The notes beneath the pieces were generated by a model that saw nothing but the letters and a program-made list of their open reading frames with translations, was not told the DNA's origin and ran no database searches. From an uncultured Mycoplasmataceae bacterium (GTDB taxonomy: Bacteria > Bacillota_I > Bacilli_A > Mycoplasmatales > Mycoplasmoidaceae), in NCBI GenBank assembly GCA_949290735.1, contig CASESV010000002.1, positions 1-60,524 of the forward strand: 60,524 bases of DNA, written 5' to 3'. Below are positions 37,252 to 49,275 of the stretch, one piece after another. The position numbers and the translations under genes are program-made. Position 1 is the stretch's first letter. Each line of letters starts with the position of its first letter.

Positions 37252-37996
37252 AACTATCCTTTCATTTTATAAAATAAGAGCCACTTCCTGTCATTAAAGT
37301 ATTGTCTTTTTTATACTTTTTTAATTTTGGATTAATGCTAAAAGCAGCTTTCTCTAAATCATTTATAATTATACAATTATTAAGATTAGATAAATTGTGA
37401 ATTATTTGATTAAAATCATTTGATAGTAATAAGTTATTATTGAATTTATCGAATTCTTTAAAAATTTTTTCAGTACTACATCTATATGGTGTAGAAACAA
37501 TTTCAAAGTTTGGAATTGGTTTAAATACTGGGTCTATAATATTTCCAAATCCACTTACAATTGCCATATCATAATCAAAAATAAAAAAGTTAACATCACT
37601 ACCAATATTAATAGCTATATCTAAGTAGTCAAAATATGTCAATCTTAAGTTGTATTTTTCTGCATAAAATTTAATTATATAACCAGCATTAGAACTTGAA
37701 CCGCCTAATCCTGCTTGTTGAGGTATATGCTTAATAATTAGAATATTATCTTTGATCTGCAAGTTAAATCTTTTGTTTAAATAGATAATTGCTTTACTAA
37801 CTATATCATTTTCAATTATAATCTCTTGATTTTGTGATAAGTATTTAACTTGTAATTGATTTGAATTATTTATATAAATTTCATCATAATAATCCTTAAT
37901 CTTAATAAATAGTGATTTAAGCTGGTGTTTTTGTTGTTTATATTTTAATGGAAAAATTGATAACCCAAGATTTACTTTTGCATATGATTTAATCAT
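37241..37996 (-). CDS. ispE: 4-diphosphocytidyl-2-C-methyl-D-erythritol kinase
   Basis: 251 residues of the GHMP kinase family: N terminus [11 protein letters not shown] (substrate loop), ATP loop [10 protein letters not shown] (96-105) and C-terminal MTGSGSYFI (third motif). It phosphorylates CDP-methylerythritol in the MEP pathway. ATG 37996 is taken as the start because it begins at the conserved [10 protein letters not shown] and overlaps the rsmA stop by 8 bases; an upstream in-frame ATG at 38017 lies inside rsmA. IspD is encoded at 52712-53419, so at least two MEP steps are present; the other genes must be elsewhere. Confidence 0.93.
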
Positions 37997-38810
37997 TATT
38001 ATTCTCCAATTGCTCATATAATAGCATAAACTGTTCTTTTGTTAAATTTTCTGGTCTTGTATTTAAATCAATATCAAGTTCTTTTAGTACATAATGAATT
38101 TTTTCTAAAGGGTATTTTTTGTTTAAATTATTAGTAAGTTTTTTTCTTCTAGATAAAAAACATAATTTTAAAAATTTACTAAAATTATCAAGATCAATTC
38201 TAGGATAGTCTAGAAGTTTTAATCTGATGAATTGTGAATCAACTTTTGGTTGGGGTAAAAAATCTTTTTGGGACACATTAACCAAACACTCTATATTAGC
38301 ATACAAACTTACCAATATTGTGAAAGCATTATAATTTTTTGTATTAACTTTTGCAAGTAATCTTTGTGCCATTTCTTTTTGTACTAAAATATTAATCTCA
38401 TTAATATAAGGTGACTTAATTAATTTTAAAATGATAAGGCTACTTATACTATAAGGTAAATTTGCAACTACCTTAACATTATTTCAATTCATTTCTTCTA
38501 ATTTTTTATCAATATCAAACCTTAAAACATCATCATTTATCAATATTAATGTTGGATAATTATCCTTTAAAAAAGAATATAATCTTTTATCTAATTCAAT
38601 AGCTAATACATTTCTAGTTTTATTTAATAAATGTTGAGTAATAGCACCTAATCCTGGACCAATTTCTAATACATTATCATCTGACTTTAAACTAACTGAT
38701 TCAATTAATTTTAGTTGTGTATTTTTATTAATCAAAAAATTTTGACCCATTTTTTTTGATGGAACAAAATTTTGGGATTCTAAATATTTTTTTAAATCAT
38801 TATTTTGCAT
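37989..38810 (-). CDS. rsmA: 16S rRNA (adenine1518/1519-N6)-dimethyltransferase
   Basis: 273 residues. It has SAM motif I EIGPGLG (49-55), the adenine methyltransferase motif IV NLPY (117-120), and the C-terminal helical lobe with LSRRKKL. The N terminus KKMGQNFLIN is the conserved KsgA start. The enzyme dimethylates two adjacent adenines in helix 45 of 16S rRNA during 30S maturation. Its ATG shares a base with the yidC stop codon (TAATG), so translation is coupled. Confidence 0.97.
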
Positions 38811-39958
38811 TAATTAATACCAAGTTTTGATAATTTAGAATCTAAATTAGATTTTGATTTTCTTCGTTTCATTATAATAACATGGATAATGTATGATTGT
38901 AATAATGAAATAAGTGATGAGAAGAATCAATATAAACCAATACCAGTAGCAGAAACTGTAGCAATAATAGCCATAAAAATATTCATAAATAAAGACATAT
39001 TTTTGTTACGTTTTAAAGCTTTGTTATTACTGTCACCAACTGTTCTTGCATTTCTCGATCTAATTCTTGATAATTTTTGTGGTATTCGCTGTGATAGGAA
39101 TTGTGTTGGAATAACAATTATTAAGAAGAAAATATAAGGTCATCCTGCAGTTGCTTCAGTTGCACTACCTGTAAAATTTGAGAAAATTTGATTCAATGGA
39201 GTTAATCCTAAATCTCATATATCAAATAAAATTTCAGCCTTTAAAGGACGAACAATCGTGATTACCCGATATATAATTAAGAAAATAGGTAATGTAATAA
39301 ATATTTGTTCAAAAGCTGCAAAAGGTTTGACATTATACTTTTTATAGAGCGCCTGAGTTTCTTGTTGTTTTTTTGTACGGGATTGCATATCTTTTGCATC
39401 TTTATATTTAGCATTTATTTCAGCGACCTTTCCTTGTATTTCATTCATCCGCTCCATTTGAAATGTTGATCTAACTGAAATAAAACCTGTAATTAATCTA
39501 ATGATAATTAAAATGATTAAAATACCAAACAAACCACTTAACCCTAATGGTAAAGATTTAGTGGCATTCATGAAAAGTAATAATAACCTTGCAAATGGCC
39601 AAACAAATAGTGCATAAAAGGGACCATATGCCATCGTCCAATCACTATATGGATAAAAATTACCAGTAGAAGAAGGAATTAAATCAAAAAATGGATCACC
39701 TGTTTCACCAGGATTAAATCCAATTTCCAACCCATTTCCCATGTTTGTTGAGGTTGCAACATCATACTGAAACATTGATTGACCACAACCATATAAACCC
39801 ATTGCAAATAAAAAAATGTACAATAATATTTTTACAAACTTTCAAACAAGTTTTAGATACTTCTTTCATTTAGCAGTACCTTTACCACCATTCATTGCAT
39901 CAGAGGCAAATGATGGCATGATTATTTTTGAATAATTATTTGAACCCTTTGACATCAT
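38810..39958 (-). CDS. yidC: Membrane protein insertase YidC/Oxa1
   Basis: About 382 residues with a hydrophobic N-terminal helix (about 48-65), a periplasm-like extracellular segment, and a C-terminal Oxa1 core of about four helices interrupted by the cytoplasmic coiled-coil-like segment MNEIQGKVAEINAKYKDAKD that is typical of YidC. A near-perfect AGGAGG precedes two adjacent ATGs (39958 and 39955); the second has the better spacing, so the true start may be one codon later. It inserts and folds membrane proteins with SecYEG or alone. Gene order rpmH-rnpA-yidC is the usual bacterial one. Confidence 0.95.
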
Positions 39959-39974
39959 CTACCTCCTTTCATAA

Positions 39975-40301
39975 TTACTTAATATGTTTGATAAATTTGT
40001 CTATATTATTTTTTAAATCTTCGAATAAATAATTTGAACAACTATGTTTAACAATTATTACAATATCTAAAAAAATGTTTTTGTCATACATATTGCTCAT
40101 AAGTGCAGATATTTGTCTTTTAATCTTATTTCTTTTAACTGCTAACTTTGAAACTTTTTTAGATACAGAAATTCCTATACGAAAATTATTTTGATTATTT
40201 TTTAGATAATAGAATGATAAATTAGATGTGTGAAATTTCTTGCCATTTTTAATAATTAAAGAAAAATCTCTGTTTTTTAAGATTCTATTATCTTTCTTCA
40301 A
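39975..40301 (-). CDS. rnpA: Ribonuclease P protein component
   Basis: 108 residues. It begins MKKDNRILKNRDF and carries the RNR signature as AVKRNKIKR, preceded by GISVSKKV, all conserved in the RNase P protein, which binds the 5' leader of precursor tRNAs and the catalytic RNA. It lies 2 bases after rpmH and 16 bases before yidC, in the standard order. The RNA subunit gene is not in this window. Confidence 0.95.
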   Translation of the reverse strand: MKKDNRILKNRDFSLIIKNGKKFHTSNLSFYYLKNNQNNFRIGISVSKKVSKLAVKRNKIKRQISALMSNMYDKNIFLDIVIIVKHSCSNYLFEDLKNNIDKFIKHIK

Positions 40302-40303
40302 AA

Positions 40304-40453
40304 TTATCTTCTTTCATCAGAAACTGTTAGTTTATGTCTGCCTTTAAGTCTTCTTCTTTTTAAAAGCTTTCTCCCACCTGGAGTTTTTTGTTTTGATCTA
40401 AACCCATGTGTTTTTGCTCTTTTCTTTTTATTTGGTTGAAACGTTCTTTTCAT
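40304..40453 (-). CDS. rpmH: 50S ribosomal protein L34
   Basis: 49 residues, highly basic, with the invariant L34 sequence [19 protein letters not shown] at the N terminus and [17 protein letters not shown] toward the C terminus. AGAGGAAT precedes the ATG. It is first in the operon rpmH-rnpA-yidC-rsmA-ispE-gltX-HD. In many bacteria dnaA and oriC are next to rpmH; here a pseudouridine synthase and a giant permease occupy that side, so the origin has moved away or the order is rearranged. Confidence 0.97.
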   Translation of the reverse strand: MKRTFQPNKKKRAKTHGFRSKQKTPGGRKLLKRRRLKGRHKLTVSDERR

Positions 40454-40579
40454 ATATTCCTCTTTATATATCTATATATAATATAATACTAAAAAATTAT
40501 ATCACATATAATGTTAATAATATTATTAATTATTTTTAAATGCTTTGTTAATGCTAAATTACTACTTATTTTAAACATA

Positions 40580-41521
40580 TTAATCATTTAACAAATCAAT
40601 AAATCAAAACTTGTTTAGTTTAAAAACTTTATTATTTAGATAATATAAATAATTTTGTTTATCATTAATTTTAAATTCTAAATAGTAACTAACTAGTGCT
40701 TGGTATTTAAATCTTTTATCAATATTAGTGTGTTTTGTTTTATATTTTGTTTCACCAACTAGTGGATATCCTATATGATTAAAATGTGCTCTTATTTGAT
40801 GTGTTCTACCAGTAATAAGTTCTACATCTAAAAGTGAGTATTTACCATCAAATTTTTCTTTTTTATACTTAGTAATAATCTGTTTATATCCTTTTTTGTG
40901 TTCATCACTAATATATACTAAATTTTTATTTTGATCTTTATAGTGATAATGAATTAATGTATTTTGTTCTGGTTCTATATTCCCAATAACTAAACATTTA
41001 TATTTTTTAATTATTTCATGATTTTTTAATATAAAATTCATTGCTTGAAGTGCTTTTGCATTTTTAGCACCTATAATTATCCCACATGTATTAGTATCTA
41101 ATCGATTACATATAGATGGAATAAAATGATTTTCACTTTCCACATCGTATTGATTGCTATCATATAAATATTTTATTAAAGCTTTTTGGATGCTATCTTT
41201 TTGATGATTATCATTTTGGCTAGGTATTAATACTGGTTTATTTATTAAAATAATATTCTCATCTTCAAAAAGAATTTCTAATTTAATCTTAGAATCAATA
41301 AACCAAAGGTCTTGATCTTTATTTTTTTCAATATTTATAAATACTTTAATTTCATCATATAATTGTAATCTGTAATCATGTTTAACTTTTTTACTATTAA
41401 CTTTTACTTTATTAGTTCTAATTCATTTAAATACAATTGGTTTAGAAACCTCAAAATATTTAGATAAAAAGTTGTCAATTCTCTTATTTTCATCATTTAT
41501 ATTAACAATTATCTCTACCAT
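40580..41521 (-). CDS. RluC/RluD-family 23S rRNA pseudouridine synthase
   Basis: 313 residues. An N-terminal S4-like RNA-binding domain (IDNFLSKYF through VNSKKV, about residues 13-48) is followed by the pseudouridine synthase core with CNRLDTNTCG, where Asp142 is the catalytic residue, and RTHQIRAHFNHIGYPLVGE, the conserved motif near the active site. RluC fits best because of the DTNTCG form. The start lies 2 bases after the stop of the giant permease upstream, and the region down to rpmH (126 bases) has no further gene. Confidence 0.92.
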
Positions 41522-41523
41522 AA

Positions 41524-44500
41524 TTAGAATCCTGAAATAGTTTTAGTTAATGATTGTTGTTTAAGTTTTCAAATTGCAAAACCTATTGTTAATGCCATAA
41601 TTGTTGCAATAATTAATAAGCAAACAAATGGAATTCATCATTGGTATGACAATGGTAGAAGAATTGAACTGAAATTATATAAGAATGATTTAATTCCGTT
41701 ATTCAACAATATAGAGAATGGAATACTTAATACAATACCAATAATTGCAGCTGGGAAAAACATTGATAAGAATGAGAATGCATTTGTTCTATCATAAATA
41801 CCTAATGCTTTTAAAATAGCACACAATGCAATACTAGAACCAATAAAATCAACTGAAAGAATTATGATTGATAAGATTGATATTGTATAAATAATAATTA
41901 AAGTTAGCAATAATAAATTTATTACAAATGAAGATAAGTTATCAAAGATTTGTTCATACATATAAATATAACTAGCATTATCAACTGATGATAGGAATGG
42001 TGAATTACCATATTGTTCAATAAGTAATCCAATAATTTGTTTAGCAACATCAATTGTATAAGTCGGGAAATCACTTTCAAATTTTGCCATTGTCTCATCT
42101 GTCACATTAAAAGTATTTTCATCAAAATAACCTAATGCCTTAGCAAGTTCCATTTTTGAAATATATTGAGATTGGTTTGTTCGATTAGTTAATTGTGTTT
42201 TTTTAGCTTTAAGAGACATTTCAATTAGTTTATATGTTGCTGAATTATAACCAATTGTATCTGATGCAGGGGCTAATCCTGATGATGAATAAATAACTGT
42301 ATTAACCGATAAATTTTTGTTTGTTTCTGAATTTGAAAAAATACCATTCCATGGATCGATTTGATAAGATATAACACCAAGATCTTTACCTAATTTGTCA
42401 TCATGAATATATTCATTGTAATATGATTGAGATAAAATAGGATTTAAATCCATATTGTTGATGTGATTTGCAATTCTTTGATTTATATAAAATTCTGGAT
42501 ATTGGTACGTTTTAATAATATCAATAACTTCAAATTCATAAACTTGATTATTATAATCAGTTAAATCGATTATGTTTCCATTATTAAGCACATTAGTAGG
42601 ATTGTATCTAGTTGCTTCCTCACTAGGATCAATTTTAATTTTTGATCCTATTTCTAAATTAAATTGATATGCAGCTGATTCATTGATTATTATCTTATAA
42701 TTATTCTTATCATTCATGATTGAATCTGCATAAACATTGTGGATTTGATCTATATTTTTGTTTTCTACATTTTCAGCTAATGAAAGTTTTTTATTAACTA
42801 ATTCATTTTGTCTATTATATAATTCAACAAATTTAGTCTCTGGTTTTATTCCCATAATTTCAATATCTTGTATATCATCATTTACATATAATCTTGATTT
42901 AACTTTTGTGTAAGTTTCATCGCTTTGTTCTAAAATAACTGAATTATATAATACCTTATAAATATAATCTTGATATTCTTGCATTGATAAAATTTTTGAT
43001 GCAATAATTAAGAAATGACTATTAAAACTTATTCCTGCAAATGCTTTTCTATCAATTTTATATCACCCTTCTAATGGTTTATTAGGATCATAATTTTGAT
43101 CATCAATATTTCCGTTTTCATAATAGAATTTGTCATTATCAGTTAAACCTTCTGCTTCACTTTCACTTATATATGTTAAATAACCATATCCGTCCTTATT
43201 ATGTGTATCTTTTGAAATAATTTTTCATAATGGTTGATTTTTTAATTTTAATGAAATATTACTAAAACTATTTGAACCAATACTACTAAGTTTTGATCGG
43301 TATTGTTCTAAATTATTGTCATTAAAATACTTATTATCATCACTTAACATTTTCTTTCATAATTCAATTGTTGTTTTGTTTGCTTGAGAAATAGCATTTT
43401 CTGGCATCAAACTTCTTGCAATATTTCATGGGTTTGAAACTAATCCTAATGCTCCAATTTCAGCATCTACAATAAAAGGTGTTTGAATTTTATATTTCAA
43501 ATAATTAAAATCGTTTGTTTGTCATGAACTATCATTAATTGATGGGATATGCATTAATGAATAATTACCTACTTGAGTAACATTAGTAAGATCATTAAGA
43601 GCAAGAATATTATCAGTTAATGATTGATTAATTGATAAATTATTATTGTAATAATTATTATCATTAGTTGATTGACCACGTAATTTTGAGTATGTGCTAT
43701 CAACTTCGTTAACTGTGAAATTTAATGTTTGATTGTTTTCATTAACTATTGGTTTTCCTAAATCTAAATTAGATTGACCTAAATAAGCTCCACCTTGGAT
43801 TGTTGGTGTTATAAAATCTAAAGCATACTTATATTTTTTAGTAGAATATGTATCTTTTTTTGCAATTTCAAATTTATTACTTATAGCACAAGTAAATGAT
43901 GTAACTACTGATAATAATGAAAATAATATTGTTAAAGCAATTAATTTTGATAAACTACTAAAAGCGATTGATGCTTTAAATCTAGTCATAACTGGTGCTC
44001 ATGATACTGTTTTAGTTATGATTTTTGATAATTTTGTAGTTTTGAATCTTGAAGACTCAGACATTAATTCTTTTGTATTTTTTCTTAATGTCAAATATGT
44101 AAAAGTAATCGCAAGAAGCGACATAACTATAAAAGGTAAAAATAAACATATTAAAAATATTCATGGATTAATGATTGTGATTGAAGTTGGTATTAATCAG
44201 AAGTTACCATAAATACTTATGAATGCTGGTTGAGTTAATGTGGCAATTAAATAACCTAAAATACCTCCACCAAAAGCTGGTATAATTGCAAACATTGGCA
44301 TCATTCATGTTATTCATCTTTTCTTGAAACCATTCGCTCTTAAAATTGACAATGGTGTTCTATTATCATAAATAAATTTTTTGATTGAAAAAACAAAGAT
44401 AATTGCAGTTAAAACAAAAATAAATATAGACAACATGTTTGATAAAGTAATTTGCATTGAAACTAATTGTGGTAAAAAATTTAATCTTATTCCACTAGGG

Positions 44501-45795
44501 CTTAGCATATTAGTAGTATCATTTGCAAAATAAACAATTTGAATATTTGATGGCCAAGACATATATTTTCTTGCTATAGTGTTTAATTGATTAATCATTG
44601 ATTGGTTAAGTCCATCATATTTAATAATTAAATAATTATCAATAGGACTTGATCTGTTTGCATCGTATAATAAATTGTATGCACCATCATTACCGTATGA
44701 AATAATCTCAGTTTTAGGATTAGGGGTTGTATGGGCAAAATCATACACAGGATACATAAATTCAGGAGATATTCCACTACCAATAAGTAACAACTCTGAA
44801 TTATCGATCTTAATTTTATATTTATCAGGAACACTTTTTAATCATGTTGAAAATTCATTTTGAGTAATTGAATTTGAATTAATAAAATTAATGTATTGTT
44901 CATAAAGATTATTTGGCAATAACTGTTTGTCATGATTTTTTAAAACATAATCTGGAACTACTACAGAATATGATGAAAAATTATCAATATTAAAAGATAC
45001 TGGGGTAGTGTCGTCAATAGAACAAGATAATCGATATACCTTATCTCTTAATTCCAAATAATTATCAGCTTCTGGTGTTAATCATCTTTTAAATATTTGG
45101 CCAGTATTATAAAGTGGATCACCACCACCTAATATTCCCGGCTTTTTCATGCTTTCAATAATTGTTTTTGGATCTGAATTTGATGATTCACACTTATCAT
45201 ATAGTTGATTAAATTTACTTTGATATCCATTTTGTCCATCACTAAAATTAGCCCTTCTTACAATAGATAGCAATAGTAATCTAGCGTTTTTTGCATCATC
45301 AGATGATAAATCTCAATTTGCTTGGTTAATAATATCTGTAAAGTTATATTTTAATTTAATTACATTATGACCACTATACATTACAACTTTATTTATAGTG
45401 TAACCAACATCAGATTCAATTATTTTATAAATAATCCCACTAGTCGATGCATTATAATCCAATGATTTAAATCTTCTATAATTTTGACTACCAATAATTT
45501 CATTTAATTCATTTAAGAACTGTCTTTTATTTTCTTCTTTTGCTTCATCTCCAGTTAATGAACTTTCATCTATAGTAGTGTTAGGGTCATCATTATCAAC
45601 AGTAGTTTTATATAATTCATGAACTAAACCATTATTTAAATTACCATTTTCTACTAAGTTATTATATGCATGTTGTAGATTTTGAGATAATAACATTAAA
45701 CAAGCAAAAATTAACACTGATAGCATGTTAAAAATCGATAAAGCAACCAGACTTACTTTATTTTTAAAAGAGTATCTGAATAACATTTTTACCAT
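41524..45795 (-). CDS. Second giant FtsX/MacB-like ABC permease (1423 residues), without adjacent ATPase
   Basis: 1423 residues in one code-4 frame. An N-terminal helix (about 13-36) is followed by an ectodomain of about 400 residues, three helices near 455-590, a hydrophobic segment near 615-640, a second ectodomain, and three or four C-terminal helices. The plan and several local sequences (for example yINQRIANhI in the second ectodomain, INRDIANQI in the paralogue) match the permease at 13582-18954. No ATPase gene lies beside it, so it may share the two LolD-type ATPases 30 kb away or use others. ATG 45795 and 45786 are both possible; neither has a strong ribosome binding site. Confidence 0.83.
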
Positions 45796-45868
45796 GCTTC
45801 ACATATAGAACTCTTTATATTATTATTTAATAATAATAATATATTAATGATAAAAATGCAATATTATC

Positions 45869-46804
45869 CTAAAATTTATTAGAAATATAGTCTTTACATG
45901 ATAGGGCAGCAATGGTTCCATCATTGATTGCTGTTGATATTTGACGATATTTTTTATCAATAATGTCACCAATTGCATAGATTCCATCTATTGATGTTTG
46001 CATGTCCTTATCTACTTCTATAAATCCTATTGGTGTTTTTTTCAATTCTTTATCATCAATTAGAATTGATAATGGGATTAATCCAATAAATGGAAAAACT
46101 GCAGCAACAGGAATCTCTCTTTCATGATTGTTGATGTTATTTTTAATTAAAATTGATTCAACTTTTTTATCTCCTTTAATTTCTAAAGGAATAGAATTGT
46201 AAATAATTTCGATATTTTTGATTGTTTTTAAATGTTCAACTACTTTGGGATCAGCTCTAAATTGATCTCTTCTAACAATCAAATACACTTGTTTACCAAT
46301 AGTACTCAAATAAATAGCCTCTTCAACAGCTGAATTACCACCACCTATAACTGCAATATTTTCATTTTTAAAAAAAGCTCCGTCACATATAGCACAATAT
46401 GATACACCTTTACCAGCTAATCTTTCTTCACCTGGGATATCTAATTTTCTGTTTATTGTACCAATAGCAATAATAACTGTTTTTGCCTTTATTATTTCAC
46501 CTGACTTTAATATTACTAATTTATATTTACCATCTTGCTTTATTTGTCTTGCACTATCACCAATATATTCAGAACCTAATTCTAAGGCTTGATTAAACAT
46601 TTCATATGATAATGAAGGACCTTCAACTTTCTTGAATCCAGGATAGTTTTCAATAAAAGCTGTATTAACCATTTTCCCTCCTGGAGCAGATTGTTCAATA
46701 AAACAACTAGTTAAATTTGCTCTTTGTGAATATATAGCAGCTGTTAGCCCTGCTGGCCCACCACCAATTATAGCAACATCAAATTCTTTTTTTATGTTAG
46801 ACAT
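45869..46804 (-). CDS. trxB: Thioredoxin reductase
   Basis: 311 residues. FAD motif GGGPAG (14-19), redox pair CAICDG (Cys137, Cys140), NADPH motif GGGNSAVEEA (154-163) and the C-terminal GIYAIGDI FAD-binding segment are all present in the expected order and spacing. It reduces thioredoxin with NADPH, the main thiol defence in mollicutes lacking glutathione. AGAGGT precedes the ATG. It is divergent from the hexapeptide acyltransferase gene, with a shared 39-base promoter region. Confidence 0.97.
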   Translation of the reverse strand: MSNIKKEFDVAIIGGGPAGLTAAIYSQRANLTSCFIEQSAPGGKMVNTAFIENYPGFKKVEGPSLSYEMFNQALELGSEYIGDSARQIKQDGKYKLVILKSGEIIKAKTVIIAIGTINRKLDIPGEERLAGKGVSYCAICDGAFFKNENIAVIGGGNSAVEEAIYLSTIGKQVYLIVRRDQFRADPKVVEHLKTIKNIEIIYNSIPLEIKGDKKVESILIKNNINNHEREIPVAAVFPFIGLIPLSILIDDKELKKTPIGFIEVDKDMQTSIDGIYAIGDIIDKKYRQISTAINDGTIAALSCKDYISNKF

Positions 46805-46843
46805 ATTTACCTCTTTTTAAAAATGTTTAATATAATATTATAT

Positions 46844-47446
46844 ATGATTTTTAAAAATAGTGAAAATGAAATAAAAAAGTTAATTAAAGATGGTGTTATA
46901 TTTATAAAACCAGAAACTAATTTGATTGGTAATAATGTAAAAATAGAGCCAGGTGTTATTATTTATCCGTATGTACAAATAAATGATAATGTCACTATTA
47001 AAAAGGGATGCAAAATTCTATCTTTTACAATTATTGAAAATAATATAAATATCAATAGTAATGTTTTTATTGGACAGTATTCATTAATTAGAGAAAATGT
47101 TAATATTGGTGCAGAAACAATGATTGGGCCACATTGTGAAATAGTTAGATCCAATTTAGGAGTAAGATGTAAAATCGGTCATAAAAATTTTATTGGTGAT
47201 GCCACATTAATGGATGAAGTATATTTTGGTGCTGGAGCTATTATTGCTAACACTAATTGAAAGCAATCATATAAAATTTTAATTGGTGAAAAAACTAAAA
47301 TCGGGGCTAATGCGACAATTATTTCTCCAAATGAGATTGGTGAAAATTGTTTTATTTCAGCTGGAGCAATCATTAATAAAAAAATTCCAAGTAATACATT
47401 TGTTAAATTTAGTGGTGCTCTTGAAATTAGAAAAAATAAGTATTAA
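46844..47446 (+). CDS. Stand-alone left-handed beta-helix acyltransferase, GlmU C-terminal domain-like
   Basis: 200 residues built of hexapeptide repeats (for example GNNVKI, INDNVTI, IGAETMIGPHCEI). The final part GAGAIIANTNWKQSYKILIGEKTKIG aligns with the GlmU acetyltransferase region in its GAG, asparagine and lysine positions. The N-terminal uridyltransferase domain of GlmU is absent. It may acetylate glucosamine-1-phosphate or another amino sugar, in line with glmS in this window. ATG 46844 is preferred over 46823 because a TATAAT (46831-46836) ends 7 bases before it, which would make a leaderless message; from 46823 the -10 box would lie inside the gene. Confidence 0.72.
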
Positions 47447-47448
47447 TT

Positions 47449-49272
47449 TTATTTATTCATCCTTTTTATCATATTAATATACTCATCTGAATAATTTTCA
47501 TCTAATGCAATTTTTTCAGAAATTTTTTGTTGATCTAATTTTTTTAAATTTTTCATATGTGTTTGAATAATTTGATCAACCTTTTGATCGAAGTATTTTA
47601 TATTTTTTGTTTTTATTTCATTTAAAACAATATTACCATATGATAAATATTTATTGTTTGAAAAAATAATTGGTAAATCATTGATATCGATTTTTTCTTT
47701 AGATGGATTTGCATAATAATAATCTTGTATGATATTAAGCATTTGTTTAATATCATTATTAATTAACCTTCCACACAAATTAAAAAATTTGTCCATATAT
47801 TTTTTATTAGTCAAACTAAATTTTAAAATCTCGATTTCTGATAATGTCGTAGGGTTAATTTTAGATGTTCATTTTTTTTCATGGTGGGGTTTAAGAATCA
47901 AATCATTTATTTCATATTTTTTAATATTAATTTTGCTATTATATTTTCTTTGTTTATTTGCATAAGAATTTAAGCTTTCTTTAATTATTGTTTCATCAAT
48001 ATTAAATTTATTTGATACATATTTGATATCATCAAGCAAATTAATGCTATTTGTATATGTCTTTAAAATTTCAATAATTTTTTCAATTGATGTATTTTTG
48101 CTTACAATATTTTGCAAATTGGTATTTGCACAAATTTTTTCAATTTTAAATCTTTGATAACTTATGACATTATTAATTGTTTTTAGTGCTAAATCACTAT
48201 CCTTGTTGACTAATTCATCTACATCTTTATCGTTAGTTAAATATTTAACAATATAAACATTATATTTTTTTAATAATAAATCTGCTGTTTTTTCTATATT
48301 CGATTGACCAGCTTCATCGTTATCAAAACATAAAATAATATTTTTTAAATGTTCTAATTTACTTAACGTATATAAATGGTTTTTAGAAAATGCAACCCCC
48401 ATAGTTGCAACTGCATTTTCAATTCCAATTTTAGATAGAGCAATAACATCCATAAAACCTTCTAAAATATAAATTGTATCTAAATCATATTTTTTAATAA
48501 CCTTGTTCATAGAATATAAAATGTTATTTTTAAGAAAAATGTTAGTTGTTGGTGTATTTATATATTTTGTATCATTATTATCGATAGCTCTAGCTGAAAA
48601 GCCAACTATTTCATCATTTTCATCTCTAATTGCAAATGTGATCCTATTAATAAAATATGAAATATAATCAGCACTATCTAATAATTTTGATATTCCTGCT
48701 CTTTCAATATCTTTTAAACTATATCCTTTCGCTCCTTTTACAATGTCATTTTTATTGTTTAATAAATCAATAATAATACTTTTGTCATTAGGAGCAAAAC
48801 CAATATCAAACTTATCAATAATTTCATTCGAAATATTTCTTTGTTTTAAATATTCTCTGGCATTTAAATTTTCTTTATTTGATAAAAACATTTTAAAATA
48901 TTTATTTGCATCTTTATTAAGATCGTATAAAACTTGGTTTTCATTATTGAAATTTATATATGACGCTAATGAGTTGACTTCATTTTTATCAATATTTGCT
49001 AGTTCACAAGTTTTAATAATTGCTTGTGAATATGAGATGTTATTATAATTTTTAACAAAACTAAAAACATCTCCAGCTGCATTGCAAGAAAAACATTTAT
49101 ATATTTTTTTTGATTCATTAACAGTTAATGAGGCATGCTTATCATCATGAAAAGGACATAAACCAATATAATTATTACCTTTTTTACTTAATTTTATATA
49201 ATGAGAAATTATATCAACTATTGATATTTTTAACTTTAGATCATTTATATTGTTTTTTTGATTTGCACTCAT
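47449..49272 (-). CDS. dnaG: DNA primase
   Basis: 607 residues. The zinc finger is CPFH (Cys39, His42) with CFSC (Cys60, Cys63). The catalytic core carries FAPNDKS, the TOPRIM segment YILEGFMDVIAL and ILCFDNDEAG with the acidic metal ligands. The C-terminal 200 residues are the helicase-binding region. It synthesises RNA primers at the replication fork. It begins 3 bases after the glyS stop, without a Shine-Dalgarno sequence; glyS-dnaG is a common order in Firmicutes-related bacteria, often followed by rpoD, which is not here. Confidence 0.96.
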
Positions 49273-49275
49273 GTA

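Noticed and set aside
37997-38017. Upstream start MSNWRII for ispE
   Set aside because: It lies in rsmA coding sequence and precedes the conserved [10 protein letters not shown] start by 7 codons without any family match.
40454-40579. Replication origin next to rpmH
   Set aside because: No TTATCCACA-type DnaA boxes or dnaA gene are present; the gap is plain AT-rich intergenic DNA.
49079-49110. Short poly-T and poly-A runs as phase-variation tracts
   Set aside because: Runs of seven to eight are expected by chance at this base composition and most lie in housekeeping genes such as dnaG and glyS.
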